From Xiphydria camelus (taxonomy: Eukaryota; Arthropoda; Insecta; Hymenoptera; Xiphydriidae), in the NCBI GenBank assembly GCA_963678675.1, contig OY783192.1:26596288-26660287 (forward strand): 64,000 bases of DNA. The letters are read 5' to 3'. Below the pieces are notes generated by a model. The model was not told the origin of the DNA, did no database searches, and saw nothing but the letters and a program-made list of their open reading frames with translations. Positions 1 through 10,689 of this stretch are shown in pieces; within the stretch, counting starts at the first letter, position 1, and each line of letters begins with the position of its first letter. Position numbers and translations under genes: made by a program.

Positions 1-349
1 GGCGAGCTTCGCCATTGGTCGAACACCCACTCCCCGACCTCGCTCGCAGCGCCATCTCGAGCGCGATGCAGGTTCGGCACGCTGCTGCGCGAACCCCCGC
101 GCCCCTCTCCACGACCCCCAACTCCTCGACCGCCGCTCCACGACTCCAGCTACCCAACCGTGCAGGTTCCGACTTGTCTTGCCGCTACTGCGCATCGAGC
201 CGAGCGCGTCACATTCCTGAGCGATGACGTCATAGCTTCTCGACAGGCACGAACACGTTTACCTCCGCCACCACCACAACGTCTTTGCTTAAATACCGCG
301 CGTCAAGGCGCTCACGCCATTAGTCACATCGCGCTCTCGAAACGACAAC
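1..349. other. window edge upstream of Polinton genes
   Basis: GC-richer sequence than most of the window, with no recognisable coding unit. A weak TATA-like stretch (gcttaaatac, about 288) precedes the small reading frame at 350 and may be the remains of its promoter; this is inference. The element's terminal repeat on this side is not visible, so the copy probably continues to the left or is truncated. Confidence 0.3.
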
Positions 350-610
350 ATGTCTTCCGACCAGTGCCTGAATATTGTGAACATCCATTGACAGGCTTTC
401 AAACTCATCGATCGTAAAAGAGTTGATCCTACCGAGATCATGCAATTGATCCGATGTGGGACCGAGAGTTTGCGCCTACTCGGACGATTGATGCGCCGAG
501 AGGGGACATCGGTGTCCACCAAACAACGACACCTGGCCGCCATTCGACAGGTGAAAAGTTATAATCGAAAACTCAAGAGCTTGCTCGTGAGAGGCGGACG
601 TCTTCGTTAA
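350..610 (+). pseudogene. small ORF upstream of polymerase, one internal stop
   Basis: A frame of 87 codons runs from ATG 350 to TAA 608-610 and is interrupted only by TGA at 389-391. The second part is strongly basic and predicted helical (many Arg/Lys/Leu, e.g. ESLRLLGRLMRR). It ends 22 bp before the polymerase-frame homology begins. The continuity of the frame around one stop suggests a decayed small gene of the element. I do not recognise a family and assign no function. It could also be a detached N-terminal part of the polymerase open frame. Confidence 0.35.
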
Positions 611-631
611 CGTGAACAGAGACGCGTCTCG

Positions 632-3600
632 TGGGAGGATCTTCAGTCGGTGTTCGACGGGCGCATCCGCACCGGGATAATTGTAAACCTGCGAAATCTG
701 GATCCCGCCGCCTTCCTGCAGGACGCGCTGGCCCTTTTCGCACCGCGCATCAAGAATGCGCTGAAGAGGGAGAACGCCTTGAAGGTGAATGCTGTGTTGG
801 AAGGCGAATACAGGTTGGAAGAATGACGAAGAGATCGTCGAGCTGAAGACCTTCGCCACGAAAAACGTTCCAATCCTGCAGACCACTGATTTGAAGCAGT
901 GGTTCGTCGAGAATGTGCGGGGCCCCCTTCTCTGGTAAATGGAGGAATTCCAGGAGCGGGACTCAGGTTGGACGTTGCGAGTCGTCATCAACTTGACCGT
1001 CAACGTGAACCGGTACAACCCTATGAGAGGCAACTCCTACCTCGAACTTCCAAAATTTGTCAGGATGAAGAAAGCATGTGTCAACGTGAAAAACACCGAC
1101 GACCAGTGTTTCAAGTGGGCACTCCTTTCTGCACTGCATCCTGTTGATTGGGGCAGGTATCCCAACCGTGCGTTAGTGTACAAGCCGTACGAAAACGAGT
1201 TGAACTTTGCCGGTACAGACTTCCCAATGACGCCGAGAGAGGTCCCGAAGTTTGAGAAGCAGAATGAGGTCTCATTCAACATCTACGTTCTGCTGAAAGA
1301 AAAATTTGCGGTCGCACCCATCCACGTTACCTCGCACAAGAAGGACAAACATGTGAATCTCCTCATGATTCAAGATCGGTACGTCGACGAGGAAGAGGAT
1401 AAGGAGGATGAGAACGAGGATGACGAAACTCCCATCATCTACCACTACGTATGGATAAAGGACCTCTCTCGGCTGGTCAGCGCACAACTCTCAAGATGGA
1501 ATGGAAAGAAGTATATCTGCTCTCGTTGCCTCCATTACTTCGGAAGCCTCGAAGACTTGAGCGCCCACGAAGTCGACTGCGGTCATATGAACCGGTGTAA
1601 AGTCAAGTTGCCCGCACCGATGCACAGCAAGTTGAAGTTTAAGAACTTTAACTACAAGGAAAATGTGCCGTTCATCGTCTACGCCGACTTTGAATGCTTT
1701 CTGAAGAATGTCGACCAGCAGCAGACGAGCAAGACGAGAGTTTGTCAAGTGCATGAACCGTTCAGCGTGGGCTACTATGTGAGGTGCAGCTACGACCACA
1801 CGTTGTCCCGCTACAACAGCTTTCGGGGTCCGAAACCCGCTAAATGGTTCGCGCGCGAACTTTCTGAGCTGGCCGAGCAGGTTGTAGGAGTCTTCGAGAA
1901 TCCCGTACCCATGCAACCACTCACGGAGGAACAGGAGAGGGCTTTCCGCATCGCCGAGAAGTGTCACATTTACGTGAAGCCGCTGCTGGATGCGAGGAGA
2001 GTTCGGGACCACTGCTATCTCACTGGCAGATACAGGGGTGCAGCGCACGAGGACTGTAACCTGAATTATCAGGATTCGCGCACCATTCCCGTAGTCTTTC
2101 ACAATCTCAGCGGCTACGACAGCCACTTCATCATCAAGGAAATATCCACCTGCTTCGACGGCCGGAGCGACTTCTTGCCCTTGAACATGGAGCGATACGT
2201 CTCGTTCACGAAACATCTCAAGGACAGCGACATTGCCCTTTGATTCATCGACTCCTTCCACTTCATGGCATCGTCGTTGGAGACGCTGGCGTCTTACCTC
2301 GCGGAGGCACCGATAACCAAGAGCGAGTTCCCGCAGATCCGAGCCGAGCAGTTTGCATTGCTAAGGCGGAAAGGAGTTTTCCCCTACGAGTTCATTAACG
2401 CCTGGGACAAGCTGGACGCGACGGAGTTGCCTACCAAGCAGCAATTTTACAGCCGTCTCAACAGCTGCGACATCTCCGACGAGGACTACGAACACGCCCA
2501 GAGGGTCTGGTGTGAATTCAACATCGCAACTCTGGGCGAGTACGCAGACCTCTACCTAAAGATCGACGTCCTGCTGCTGGCCGACGTGTTCGAGAACTTT
2601 CGCTACAACTGCCTCGAAGCGTACGGTCTGGACCCGGCCCACTACTACACCACACCCGGCCTAACGTGGGACGCCATGCTAAAGTACACCGGGATCGAGC
2701 TGCAACTGCTCACCGACATCGACATGCTCATGTTCGTCGAGCGGGGCGTCCGAGGCGGTGTCAGTCAGTACAGCAACCGTTACGCCCGAGCCAACAATGA
2801 GTAGATGAGGGATTACAATCCCGAGGAGGAGACGAAGTACCTCATGTACTACGACGTGAACAACTTGTACGGCTGGGCGATGACGCAACGCCTCCCGTGC
2901 GGAGGCTTCGAGTGGGTTGAGAACCTCGCCGACGACTTCCAGTGGAATGTGCCTGACGACTCGCCCATCGGATACATACTCGAGGTAGACTTGGACTATC
3001 CGGAAGCCATCCACGACGCCCACCGAGACCTGCCACTCTGCCCAGAACAGATGAAGCCACCGGGATCAAAGAAGTCCAAGCTTTTGACGACGTTGTACTC
3101 GAAATCGCGTTACGTCGTCCACTATCGCAAACTCAAGCAAGCTCTCGAGCACGGCCTCAAGCTCAGCAACATCCGCAGAGCCCTGAAATTCGACCAGTCA
3201 CCGTGGCTCAAGACCTACATCGATCTCAACAGCGACGTGCGGAAACGAGCCCGTAACGAGTTTGAGAAGAACTTGTTCAAACTCATGAACAACACGGTTT
3301 TTGGCAAGACCATGGAGAACGTGCGGAAACGTGTCGACGTCAAACTCATGACCAAGTGGAAGGGTAGATACGGTGCCGAAGTACTCTTCGCCAGACCCAA
3401 CTTCCACGACCGAGCTATTTTCGCGGAGAATCTCGTAGCCGTACAACTTAACAAGATCGAAGTTCTGATGAATAAGCCGATCTACGTGGGGTTCTGCGTA
3501 CTCGATTTGTGGAAGACGTGCATCTACGAATTCCACTACGACTTTATGGCCAAAACTTTCCCGAATAACTCCAAGTTGTTGTATACCGACACCGACAGCC

Positions 3601-4072
3601 TCATCTACGAAGTGCGGGATGAGAACATCACATTCAGCGCTTTGACACGTCCGACTACCCCGCCGAGAATGCCTTCGAGATACCGCAGCTCAACAAGAAG
3701 GTGGTCGGTCTCATGAAGGATGAGTGCAACGGCAAAGTCATGACGGAATTCATGGGCCTTCGCAGTAAAATGTACAGCGTGCGGGTTAACGGTGAAGACC
3801 GCATGAAGAAGGCTAAAGGAGTCAAGACGTCGGTGTTGGTGAGGACTATCGACTTTGACGACTACGTCGACTGCTTGCGGCAAAACACGATGCAACACCG
3901 ATCGCAATACCTCTTCCGATCGAGACTGCACGAAGTGCAGACTGTGCAGCAGACGAAACTCGCACTGAGTCCGCACGATGACAAGCGGTGCTTGCTGCCG
4001 GACACCACGGACACTCTGCCCTGGGGGCACTATAAGATTACGAATGTAAATATGGATGTGGATGAGCAATAG
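632..4072 (+). pseudogene. protein-primed family B DNA polymerase, Polinton type
   Basis: DNA polymerase B of the protein-primed, self-synthesising transposon class, which would copy the element's own DNA. A Cys/His zinc-finger-like segment (CSRCLHYF, about 1518) precedes the exonuclease domain: Exo I YADFE (1680-1694), Exo II HNLSGYD (2100-2120) and Exo III YLKIDV (about 2553-2570). Polymerase motif A is YDVNNLYGWAM (from 2850), motif B lies around KLMNNTVFGK (about 3279-3308) and motif C is YTDTDS (3582-3599). Breaks are a frameshift near 822, TAA 936-938, TGA 2241-2243, TAG 2802-2804 and a frameshift near 3636. Coding homology resumes in the correct frame after each stop, so these are decay mutations. 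The family is clear; the copy cannot make a full protein. Confidence 0.88.
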
Positions 4073-4141
4073 GATTACGAATGTAAATATAGGTGTGCGT
4101 GTGCATGTGGATATACTTATGTAAAAATAGGAAGCATTACG

Positions 4142-4156
4142 AGAGAAAGAGAAAGA

Positions 4157-4200
<44 letters not shown>
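4142..4200. repeat. (GA)n microsatellite
   Basis: About 59 bases of almost pure GA dinucleotide, lying between the polymerase stop and the opposed integrase tail. Confidence 0.95.
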
Positions 4201-4202
<2 letters not shown>

Positions 4203-4352
4203 TCTCAAGTACCGCAGCAAGACTTCCGATCGATTCCTCTGCTCCATCCGAAGGTTCTCCGAGTTTTTGTCAGGAGAGCGGTGTGTGTCGCCCCTCACCC
4301 AAGATGTATCCCTATAAATGAATATAAACATGGATTTGGAGGAATAAATGAA

Positions 4353-4496
4353 TTATTTATTTCTCCAACTGTTGTGCAAATCATTGAAACTCAACCACTT
4401 TACAAATAGTCTATTTCCGCGTCTCATGAGCACCCGCTCCACGAAATAGACGCCGGGATGCATGACCGCGGCGAGTTCCTCCTCGTAGAAAGCACC
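4353..4496 (-). pseudogene. integrase C-terminal chromodomain fragment
   Basis: On the minus strand, 47 codons then TAA (4353-4355). The segment begins with a FYEEEL stretch and continues with a chromodomain-like core (YFVERVL, then LFVKWLSF and NSW). This matches the C-terminal chromodomain found after the rve core of Polinton and chromovirus-type integrases; the domain is thought to guide integration. The catalytic core is missing because the homology stops at about 4496, where foreign repeats begin. The position tail-to-tail with the polymerase supports the Polinton assignment over an LTR element. Confidence 0.6.
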
Positions 4497-4593
4497 AGAG
4501 ATACACATCAGGGGTGTATCCTCAGAGCTACATCTGGGGTGTATATATTCTGAGATATATACATCCCATATATATATATATATATATATATGT

Positions 4594-4725
4594 ATCCTTC
4601 AGTTACTCCCTGGATTTAAATCAAAATTTGAAGAAGTATCTTTGAGGATACACCCAACATGTTGGGTGTATCCTCAGAGATACTTCTTCAAATTTTGATT
4701 TAAATCCAGGGAGTAACTGAAGGAT
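4594..4725. repeat. near-perfect palindrome, 66-bp arms
   Basis: The arms beginning ATCCTTCAGTTACTCCC and ending in its complement meet at CCAACATGTTGG (about 4659). A TA-rich run (4567-4591) lies next to it. It is probably a foldback MITE; no target duplication was identified. Confidence 0.85.
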
Positions 4726-4795
4726 CAATCTATACAAGGTCTTCAAAACGTCCCGGTACGGCTGATTATCTCAGCGGGAAATCATTTTAGAGAAA

Positions 4796-5030
4796 AATGT
4801 TCAATGCAAAACTTTTAGGATTTTTCCCTGGCTACCCAATGGTCATATTGTATTTGACCTCGTCCATGACTTTCAAGGTCATATCAAGGTCAAATTGATC
4901 TTCTTAAATGCGAACCCCTATTTTTGATACCGGAAGTGAAAAGAGCGGGAAATTTCACATTCAAATATGTTCTTGACCATTTTTTTCATGTGACCTTTAT
5001 GGTCAGCGGAGCACAGTGGGAAATTTCCTT
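4796..5030. repeat. AAGGTCA-rich interspersed repeat, copy 1
   Basis: It contains CAAAACTTTTAGGATTTTTCCC and clustered AAGGTCA/TGACCTT words, and shares this order with 15137-15306, which supports one repeat family. The hexamers resemble nuclear-receptor half-sites, but the shared descent of the whole block explains them without any regulatory role. Confidence 0.6.
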
Positions 5031-5073
5031 GGATAAGAAGGACAACATTCTTCATGGCTTATTCAACTTAAAC

Positions 5074-5284
5074 CAAATACGGTATAGGGGGTTTTTTGGG
5101 CCGCTGATCACGAATCTGGAGTCAGATTTCAAAAATTCAAGATGGCGGATCCAATATGGCGGACGAGATTTTCGAAAATTGATGGATTCGTGCCAAATTT
5201 GGAAAATTTTGAATTTTTGAAATCTGATTTCAGATTCGTGATCAGCGACCCAAAAAACCCACTTATACCAAATTCGCGCAACAA
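5074..5284. repeat. foldback element with ATGGCGG core
   Basis: The arms contain CGCTGATCACGAATCTG and its complement next to TTTTTTGGG and CCCAAAAAA. The interior has two ATGGCGGA words (CAAGATGGCGGATCC and CAATATGGCGGACG). Non-coding, MITE-like. Confidence 0.7.
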
Positions 5285-5292
5285 TAGGATAG

Positions 5293-5330
5293 GATTAAAA
5301 ATGACATTTTAAAAAGTAACCAGCGATAGA
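5293..5330. repeat. end fragment of the CACCCGGGGACAC MITE family
   Basis: It resembles the inner terminal repeat (AAAGTCACCAGCGACAGA) of the two complete copies at 29305 and 55585, with several changes. Confidence 0.45.
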
Positions 5331-5509
5331 ATCTGTGACACTAGGAGAACATGAGATTTAAAGCAGTTGCTACACGAAATCACCGTATTAACAATAGCGC
5401 CCTTTTCTGCCACCAGATAGCGAGACGTCAATGTCGATTCCCAATACAGACAACCAAGATCTAAACCAAATAGAAGTATTAGTCTGAGAAAAATCAATTA
5501 TCTTATTAG

Positions 5510-5586
5510 TCCCGAGAACAAAAAATTATATATAATCAGAGATATGATCACATATAATTAGATCTAATTATATATGTAGTTATACA
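5510..5586. repeat. TGATCA/ATATCTGAT satellite, left remnant
   Basis: AT-rich tract with GAGATATGATCACATATAATTAG. It belongs with the related tracts at 6890 and 7826, from which it is separated by inserted elements. Confidence 0.5.
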
Positions 5587-5588
5587 TA

Positions 5589-6477
5589 GGGTAATGGCGG
5601 GAAAGAGTACGCATCGTTCAAGAGTACGCACTGCCCTTAGTTTAGCCCCCTATACACAAGTGGCGTTATACGTCTAACGATGTGTTCCTAGAATACCGAG
5701 CTTCAGTATTAAGCAAATTTTTCTCGCGTGTAGCACAGTTGTGGGGTAAAAAGCTAAAAATTCGATATTTACCCACTCTGATGTAATATTTGCGGACAAC
5801 TTTGTATTGAATAGATATTTTCAGTGGGATAACCAAATTATATAAGTATTTTTGAAAACTAACGCTATTGAGACTTTGAATGGCATGTTAAGTTTGTAGG
5901 TTATTTTTGAACAAAAATAGTACGCGGACTAAGAGTACGCACGCGTACCCTTAGCCTAATATGCGTACTTTTAGCTCTTGTCAGATTTTTATATTCACAG
6001 TTTAAGAATACGTTTTGTTATTTTAGTTTAACTTGGGAAAGTATCGACACAAAAGTAATAGAAAGTTAGTATTTACTGTAGAGATAATGGACGAAATACG
6101 GGAAAAAATAAAGGATCGATAGCAGAATCTTTACGTGTTCACGAAAGTGACTGGATTCAGTGCAGCACTTGTAAAAACTGGTTTCATGCGGATTGTACGG
6201 CTTATTCTGGATTGGGAAAGTTCATATGTTATAACTGTGACGACTCGAGTGACTAAACTCCATGCGTACGACAAGTCTGTTAAGAGTACGCATTTGTAGT
6301 GGCTTGAGAAAAATTTGTTTTCTTATATAATTTTGCTCCCTATTTGTTTTTATCATGTGGAATAGTTAGATAGATACTGCGAGTTTACGTGTAAATTTTG
6401 AAGCTTGTTTAAGTTTTCAAGTTTGGCTAACAATAAATATTTCAAGAAAATATGCGTACTCTTGCCCGCCATTACCC
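5589..6477. mobile_element. pogo-like element with GGGTAATGGCGGG termini
   Basis: The ends GGGTAATGGCGGGAAAGAGTACGC and its inverse are bounded by TA on each side (5587-5588, 6478-6479), as for TA-targeting Tc1/mariner/pogo elements. The word AGAGTACGCA recurs inside. The only coding remnant is a PHD-type finger at 6149-6256, so this is an internally deleted, non-autonomous copy of 889 bp. Confidence 0.75.
6149..6256 (+). pseudogene. PHD-finger C-terminus of a pogo/jerky-type transposase
   Basis: A 35-residue tail followed by TAA, too short to stand out as a gene. It reads DWIQCSTCKNWFHADC and then FICYNC: Cys-x2-Cys, Trp-Phe-His-x2-Cys and Cys-x2-Cys, the second half of a PHD zinc finger. 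Such fingers end many insect pogo-type transposases. No DDE catalytic part remains upstream. The finger would bind zinc and possibly chromatin; here it is only a relic inside the 5589-6477 element. Confidence 0.65.
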
Positions 6478-6496
6478 TATATAACCATATCTCGTT

Positions 6497-6895
6497 ATAC
6501 CAGGTGATTCTTTAATTTGCGACAAACTTTAAGGATGGGCTCGTTGAATGAAAATAAGAAAAAAAGTTCCTATGAACATGGGTCCGAAAACGCCGAGTTT
6601 CAGAGAATCAGGGTGTTCATTTTTATACAAATTTTCTATACTAATAATAGGAAGTATATTTTTGCAGTGCTTCCATTTTATTTATTTTTTGTAATAGGGT
6701 CTTCTTAGGAGTATTAAATATCATTCCAGAAGAAGGAATGCGTCATTGCGTTAACATTTTTTTTATAAGGCATTTAAAAATACAATTCCGAAACTCAGCG
6801 TTTCCGGGCCCATGTTCATAGGAACTTTTTTCTTATTTTCATCCAAAGAACCCATCCTTGAAGTTTGTCGCAATATTAAAGAATCACCCGGTATA
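6497..6895. mobile_element. 398-bp palindromic MITE (CCAGGTGATTCTTTAAT ends)
   Basis: The long inverted arms start CCAGGTGATTCTTTAAT and end ATTAAAGAATCACCCGG. They continue inward through GTTCCTATGAACATGGG on both sides. It is flanked by TA-rich satellite sequence; non-coding. Confidence 0.8.
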
Positions 6896-7232
6896 TTGAT
6901 TTATATCTGATGAGATATAAACTCATATATGTGATCAGATATGGTCATATATAGTCATATATATCTGATCTGATGCTACATCTCATCAGATATGAGCCCA
7001 TATCTGATCACATACGAACATATATCTGATCATATTATATGGTTACATATAATCATATATGACTAAGTTGAAGCCATATCTTTTCAGATATAAATCCATA
7101 TCTGATTATGAACCTGTATCTGATCAGATATGACCATATATAATTATATATGAGTGATTTAGGCTTACATCTGATCAAATATGAATAATATGGGGCTATA
7201 TCTGACCAGATATAAACTCATACGAAGAGTCC
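6890..7232. repeat. ATATCTGATCAGATATGA satellite, main block
   Basis: About 340 bases of degenerate units around ATATCTGATCAGATATGA, alternating with CATATATGA. Each unit is itself nearly palindromic about TGATCA. Confidence 0.75.
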
Positions 7233-7254
7233 CTGAGAGTTAACATAAATGAGA

Positions 7255-7366
7255 AGCAGACTTCCAAAACGCATTTTGTCTATTCGCAGTTTGTCCTATA
7301 ATCGCTAATAGTTTAGCGATTATAGGACAAACTGCGAATGGACAAAATGCATTTTGGAAGTCTGCT
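7255..7366. repeat. 112-bp hairpin, about 52-bp arms
   Basis: The arms AGCAGACTTCCAAAACGC... and their complement are separated by a 7-base loop near 7310, with only scattered mismatches. MITE-like; transcripts would form a long stem. Confidence 0.88.
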
Positions 7367-7385
7367 CCTCAAATGAAATGTGCAA

Positions 7386-7470
7386 ATGTGAGTGAGAACG
7401 CCGATTAATCCAAATCAACGTATAAGGGTTTCTTTGTCAGATACCCTAACTCCCCGAGAAAAAATAATGT
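7386..7470. repeat. degenerate fragment of the 27.4-kb palindrome family
   Basis: GTGAGTGAGAACGCCGATTAA and the following TAAGGGTTTCTTTGTC resemble an arm of the palindrome at 27418-27644. Confidence 0.4.
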
Positions 7471-7586
7471 TACCCCTTTATAACTCGAAACGTATCTTAT
7501 AGATATACCCAAGGACCATGAATCGATCTTAAATTTAATGGATTAAATGTGGATCGGATAGATTCATCGTCTTTGAGTATATTTCA

Positions 7587-7700
7587 TACAGAAGCGCGCA
7601 GCAGACGAGGACACAATGACACCGACCAATCAACGAAGTTCAGTAGCAAAATGTGCGGACAGTATTTAGATGGGTGACCGCTCAGGATGAAAAGATTTAC
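7587..7700 (+). repeat. 5S-rRNA-like repeat, copy 1
   Basis: It contains ACCAATCAACGAAGTTCAG and, about 25 bases on, TTAGATGGGTGACCGCTC. These correspond to the internal promoter (box A and box C region) of 5S rRNA. The expected 5' third and the closing 3' stem are not preserved, so it is not a functional 5S gene. A GATGAAAAGAT...CGATTC tail followed by a T-rich run is shared in part with the copies near 17459 and 20590. It is probably a 5S-derived SINE or a retroposed 5S copy. Confidence 0.55.
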
Positions 7701-7825
7701 GCTCGATTCCAAGGTGTACTCTAATTTTTTTGTTTGTTTTTTGTTTTCTTCGGTAATATTAATTTGCAATACAAACCGTTGGTTTATTTTCTATTTGGCG
7801 ATTTATTTTCGATTGTATCGATCCA

Positions 7826-7942
7826 TTAAAGTATCTGAGCAGATCTATTCAGATCTGGTCATGTATGATCATGTATGATCATATAGAGACAAATTTCGGA
7901 TCTGATCAGATATAAGTGATCATATATGATCATATCTGATTA
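7826..7942. repeat. TGATCA satellite, right remnant
   Basis: CAGATCTGGTCATGTATGATCATGTATGATCATA and later TGATCAGATATAAG words continue the satellite of 6890-7232 beyond two insertions. Confidence 0.55.
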
Positions 7943-7944
7943 TA

Positions 7945-8353
7945 CAGGGTGACTGGTACCGCAACGTATTCCTTTGAAGAGGTGTTAGTAGAGACAATTT
8001 GCAATTGATTGAACCACAATATGCATAATCCACTTGTTGATAGTTTTAGAGATATTTTAATTTTTGTGTTTTAGGTTCTAGCTGCTGTATTTTTGTCATA
8101 TCAAACTATTTAACATAACTTTTGTTACATAACATGAACTACTATGTGTATTAACGGTAGAGGCAAAAAAAATTACAAAAAAAATTAGTAGTAAAAGGTA
8201 GTCCATTTCTAAGAAAACACAAAAATTAAAATATCTCGAAAACTATCAACAATTGGATTATGCATATTGTGGTTCAATCGACTGCAAATTGTCTCTACTA
8301 ACACAGCTCTTCTCTCTCTCTCAAAGGAATACGTCGCGGTACCAGTCACCCTG
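7945..8353. mobile_element. 409-bp palindromic MITE, CAGGGTGACTGGTACC ends, TA target
   Basis: CAGGGTGACTGGTACCGC at the left and its inverse at the right are bounded by TA (7943-7944, 8354-8355). The arms extend inward for more than 100 bases (GACAATTTGCA, GCATAATCC). Non-coding; the ends are of Tc1/mariner type. Confidence 0.85.
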
Positions 8354-8404
8354 TATATAACTTTTTTTCTCGGGGTGGTTAAAGTAACACGCTCCGATAT
8401 ATAG

Positions 8405-8478
8405 GGTGTACAACTTTGCTTCCGCCGCTTTTTTCGTAAACTATCTATAGGAAAACGGCGGAAGCAAAGTTGTACACC
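8405..8478. mobile_element. minimal mariner derivative
   Basis: The inverted ends GGTGTACAACTTTGCTTCC and complement are only about 20 bases apart. The same end (CGGCGGAAGAAAAGTTGTA) closes the mariner fragment at 21722-22187, so this is a near-complete internal deletion of that family. Confidence 0.75.
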
Positions 8479-9343
8479 TAATAGTTTCGATACCTACTCG
8501 TTTGTGTTTTTTCGAATAATCCAAAAAGTAAACGTAAGCTGTGTTGTTTGGTTCGGATCTTAGCTGTCGATATTACCACCGAATTGCAAAAAAACCATAG
8601 CGGACGGAGATCACCAATCGATATGCAACCCGTTGCACTGGCGCTTATACCAAACACGTGGTAGAAGAAAAAAGAAGTATTTCTTATATTTTGACGGGCT
8701 ACAGCATATCACAAGCTCAAGGAAATCAAAGAGAGGCACCTCGAACAGCTTCCTTATCAGCTAGAAAGTTAGAAAAGTCGAGTAGAATTATTATACAATT
8801 TCGTTCGCAACACAAGGGTTAGGTAATGGCGGGGCCGAAACCGGCAGTGAGAAGCAGCTAAATCGATCACTAACTTCCGCACGACATCAAACTAATATCG
8901 ACCGTGTGAAAGACGCAACACCCTCCGATCCCTCCTCCGACAATATCGTCGCATCCCGGAGACACCGCGAAACCTCGACACTAATCTCGACCGTCAGAAA
9001 CTTCGTCGTCGGGAAGTTGTTACCGCGCGGCGCTCCTTCAAATCCATGCGTTACCATGGGGACAATGGGTCAAGTATATACTCGGCCACAACAATGGCGC
9101 ATAATTTGAGTACTCGAAAGCACGAGTAGGATTTGGAGCTCTATGAGAACTTTTCGCGGACTGTTCTTAGATCTCTGTGCCTCTCCACCCTGTAACTACA
9201 CCGTTAGCCAGGAAATAGTTCGGAAGCGGAAACACTCTCCCAGATTTTTCATTAACTCTACTGATATTAGATTTGTCAAATGGTAAAATGACAGTTCGTC
9301 TTTTTGCGGTATAATTCTATTTTAAGAGGCAAATCCCTTTGGA
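8479..9343. other. no gene seen
   Basis: Intronic or intergenic sequence. A GC-richer part (8820-9110) has an open frame of 67 codons on + with no recognisable domain, which I do not call a gene. Confidence 0.4.
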
Positions 9344-9500
9344 ATTTCGGTCCCAGAAGGCTATCTCGCAGACCGAGCGAGATAGAATAGAAGTTTAACG
9401 ATAAAAGTTAGCCCGGTTCTAAAACCAAAAAACTTTTCTATTTACACTTTAATCGTTTATATCTCGCTTCGTTTGTGAGATAACCTTCCGGAACTCAAAC
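9344..9500. repeat. foldback, about 40-bp arms
   Basis: GAAGGCTATCTCGCAGACCGAGCGAGATA faces an inverted TATCTCGCTTCGTTTGTGAGATAACCTTC with an AT-rich spacer; the arms are imperfect. Confidence 0.6.
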
Positions 9501-10385
9501 TTCGAAGAGTTGACTCACTCGTTTAAACAAAAATTTTGCATTCGTAAGAAATATAGGTGGCTAATTCTCTTATATTTTGATGAAATTCAAATTTACGCAG
9601 TTTCTTATCCAGATTGTGGAGGGGAGACTTCCTGGTAGATTCTATTGCAACTGCAGCTCGTCTCGCATATTTTGCGAGCACTTTGGAAATATGGGGATTT
9701 CGCGCTTGCATTCGGTTTGTCACGTGGAAACATTTGAATTTGTTGATATTCAATTGACAGTGATAATATTTACTGGGAAGTCGCAGGTGCCGACCAATTT
9801 CTCCCTCTTTCTTATTCAGTTGTCTCTACGAAATCTGTAGAATTTCATTTGACGTTTCACCTCACTCGCATATGCTACCGTCAAAGAACAAAGGCATCAT
9901 TGATAACAAATTATTTACTACATTTTAATTACTCCCCCGATAGTTCTCCCTTAATTTTATACATTTTTGGAATGAGAACAAACCTTTTTCTTCACTTAAA
10001 CCCTTTGAATTGCAGTATTTTACCTTGAATCGCTCTTTTAATTCCGTACATTTTTAAAACGAAGTTCTAACCTTTCTCTTCATTTCAACCCTTTAAACTA
10101 CCGCATTTTACCTTGAATTAAAACTGCGTCCTTTAGGATCGCTAACTTTTATTTTCATATTAAAACTGAATTGAAAAATAGAGAACAGAGGTTTAAAGGA
10201 TGTGGAGAAAAGTTTGTGGTAATTAGTTTCATACGAGGTTTCATACTGAATAGTAGAAAGACGTTTTGGGTAAGTCTGCGCTTCTTTACCGTATACAGTT
10301 GCCATGTGGGAAGAAAAAAAAACGTATACTCTCCTTACTACTGTTACTATATAATTATAGTGCAGTAAACATACGTATGTTTTCA
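9501..10385. other. no gene seen
   Basis: AT-rich. A diverged duplication is visible: ACCTTGAATYGCTCTTTTAATTCCGTACATTTTT-like words recur at about 9945 and 10025. Confidence 0.35.
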
Positions 10386-10515
10386 CACGTACAGTCGGGA
10401 CGATATTTGTTGGGCCAGAATTCCTAGAAAACTGCTGCTCCACTTTCTTGGAATTATCCCCATTCGGCACCCGAAACACTAGCGGCGCAGCGTTTACCGT
10501 AGCAGATTGTAGTTA
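10386..10515 (+). repeat. interspersed repeat (ACAGTCGGGACGATATTTG), copy 1
   Basis: About 130 bases match 20443-20578 in the opposite orientation: ACAGTCGG-ACGATATTTGTTG, CCAGAATTCCTAGAA, TTCTTGGAATTATCCCCAT and TAGCAGATT in the same order. The family is unknown and non-coding. Confidence 0.7.
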
Positions 10516-10689
10516 GCATTATTAGCATACCGTGCTTTGCAGTCGATTTATACGTAGCGTGTTCTTTGTGAGTGTATCGTCCTGTGAATTTTCAGTTTAA
10601 TTTCTTATTAAAAGAAATCAATAGAGGCGAAAAAGAAAAGGAAAGAATTTAATTCCCAGTCGAAGGGTATTGTGTTTAATGTATATATA

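Larger units (their letters stand above)
350..4496. mobile_element. degenerate Polinton/Maverick-type element (partial)
   Basis: Three pieces together suggest a Polinton/Maverick (adintovirus-related) element: a small leading frame (350-610, +), a protein-primed family B DNA polymerase (632-4072, +), and the chromodomain tail of a retroviral-type integrase on the opposite strand (4353-4496). The two replication and integration genes point at each other. All three have stops or frameshifts or are truncated, so the copy is inactive. No capsid or packaging gene is visible; those would lie beyond the left edge or were lost. The right end is cut at about 4497, where palindromic repeats begin. Confidence 0.7.

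Noticed and set aside
15..543. Three overlapping 70-85-codon frames at the left edge
   Set aside because: They are in mutually exclusive frames of Arg/Ala-rich GC sequence. Only the frame at 350-610 has supporting continuity.
7587..7700. Functional 5S rRNA gene
   Set aside because: Only the internal part matches; the terminal stem that pairs the two ends of 5S rRNA is absent in all three copies.
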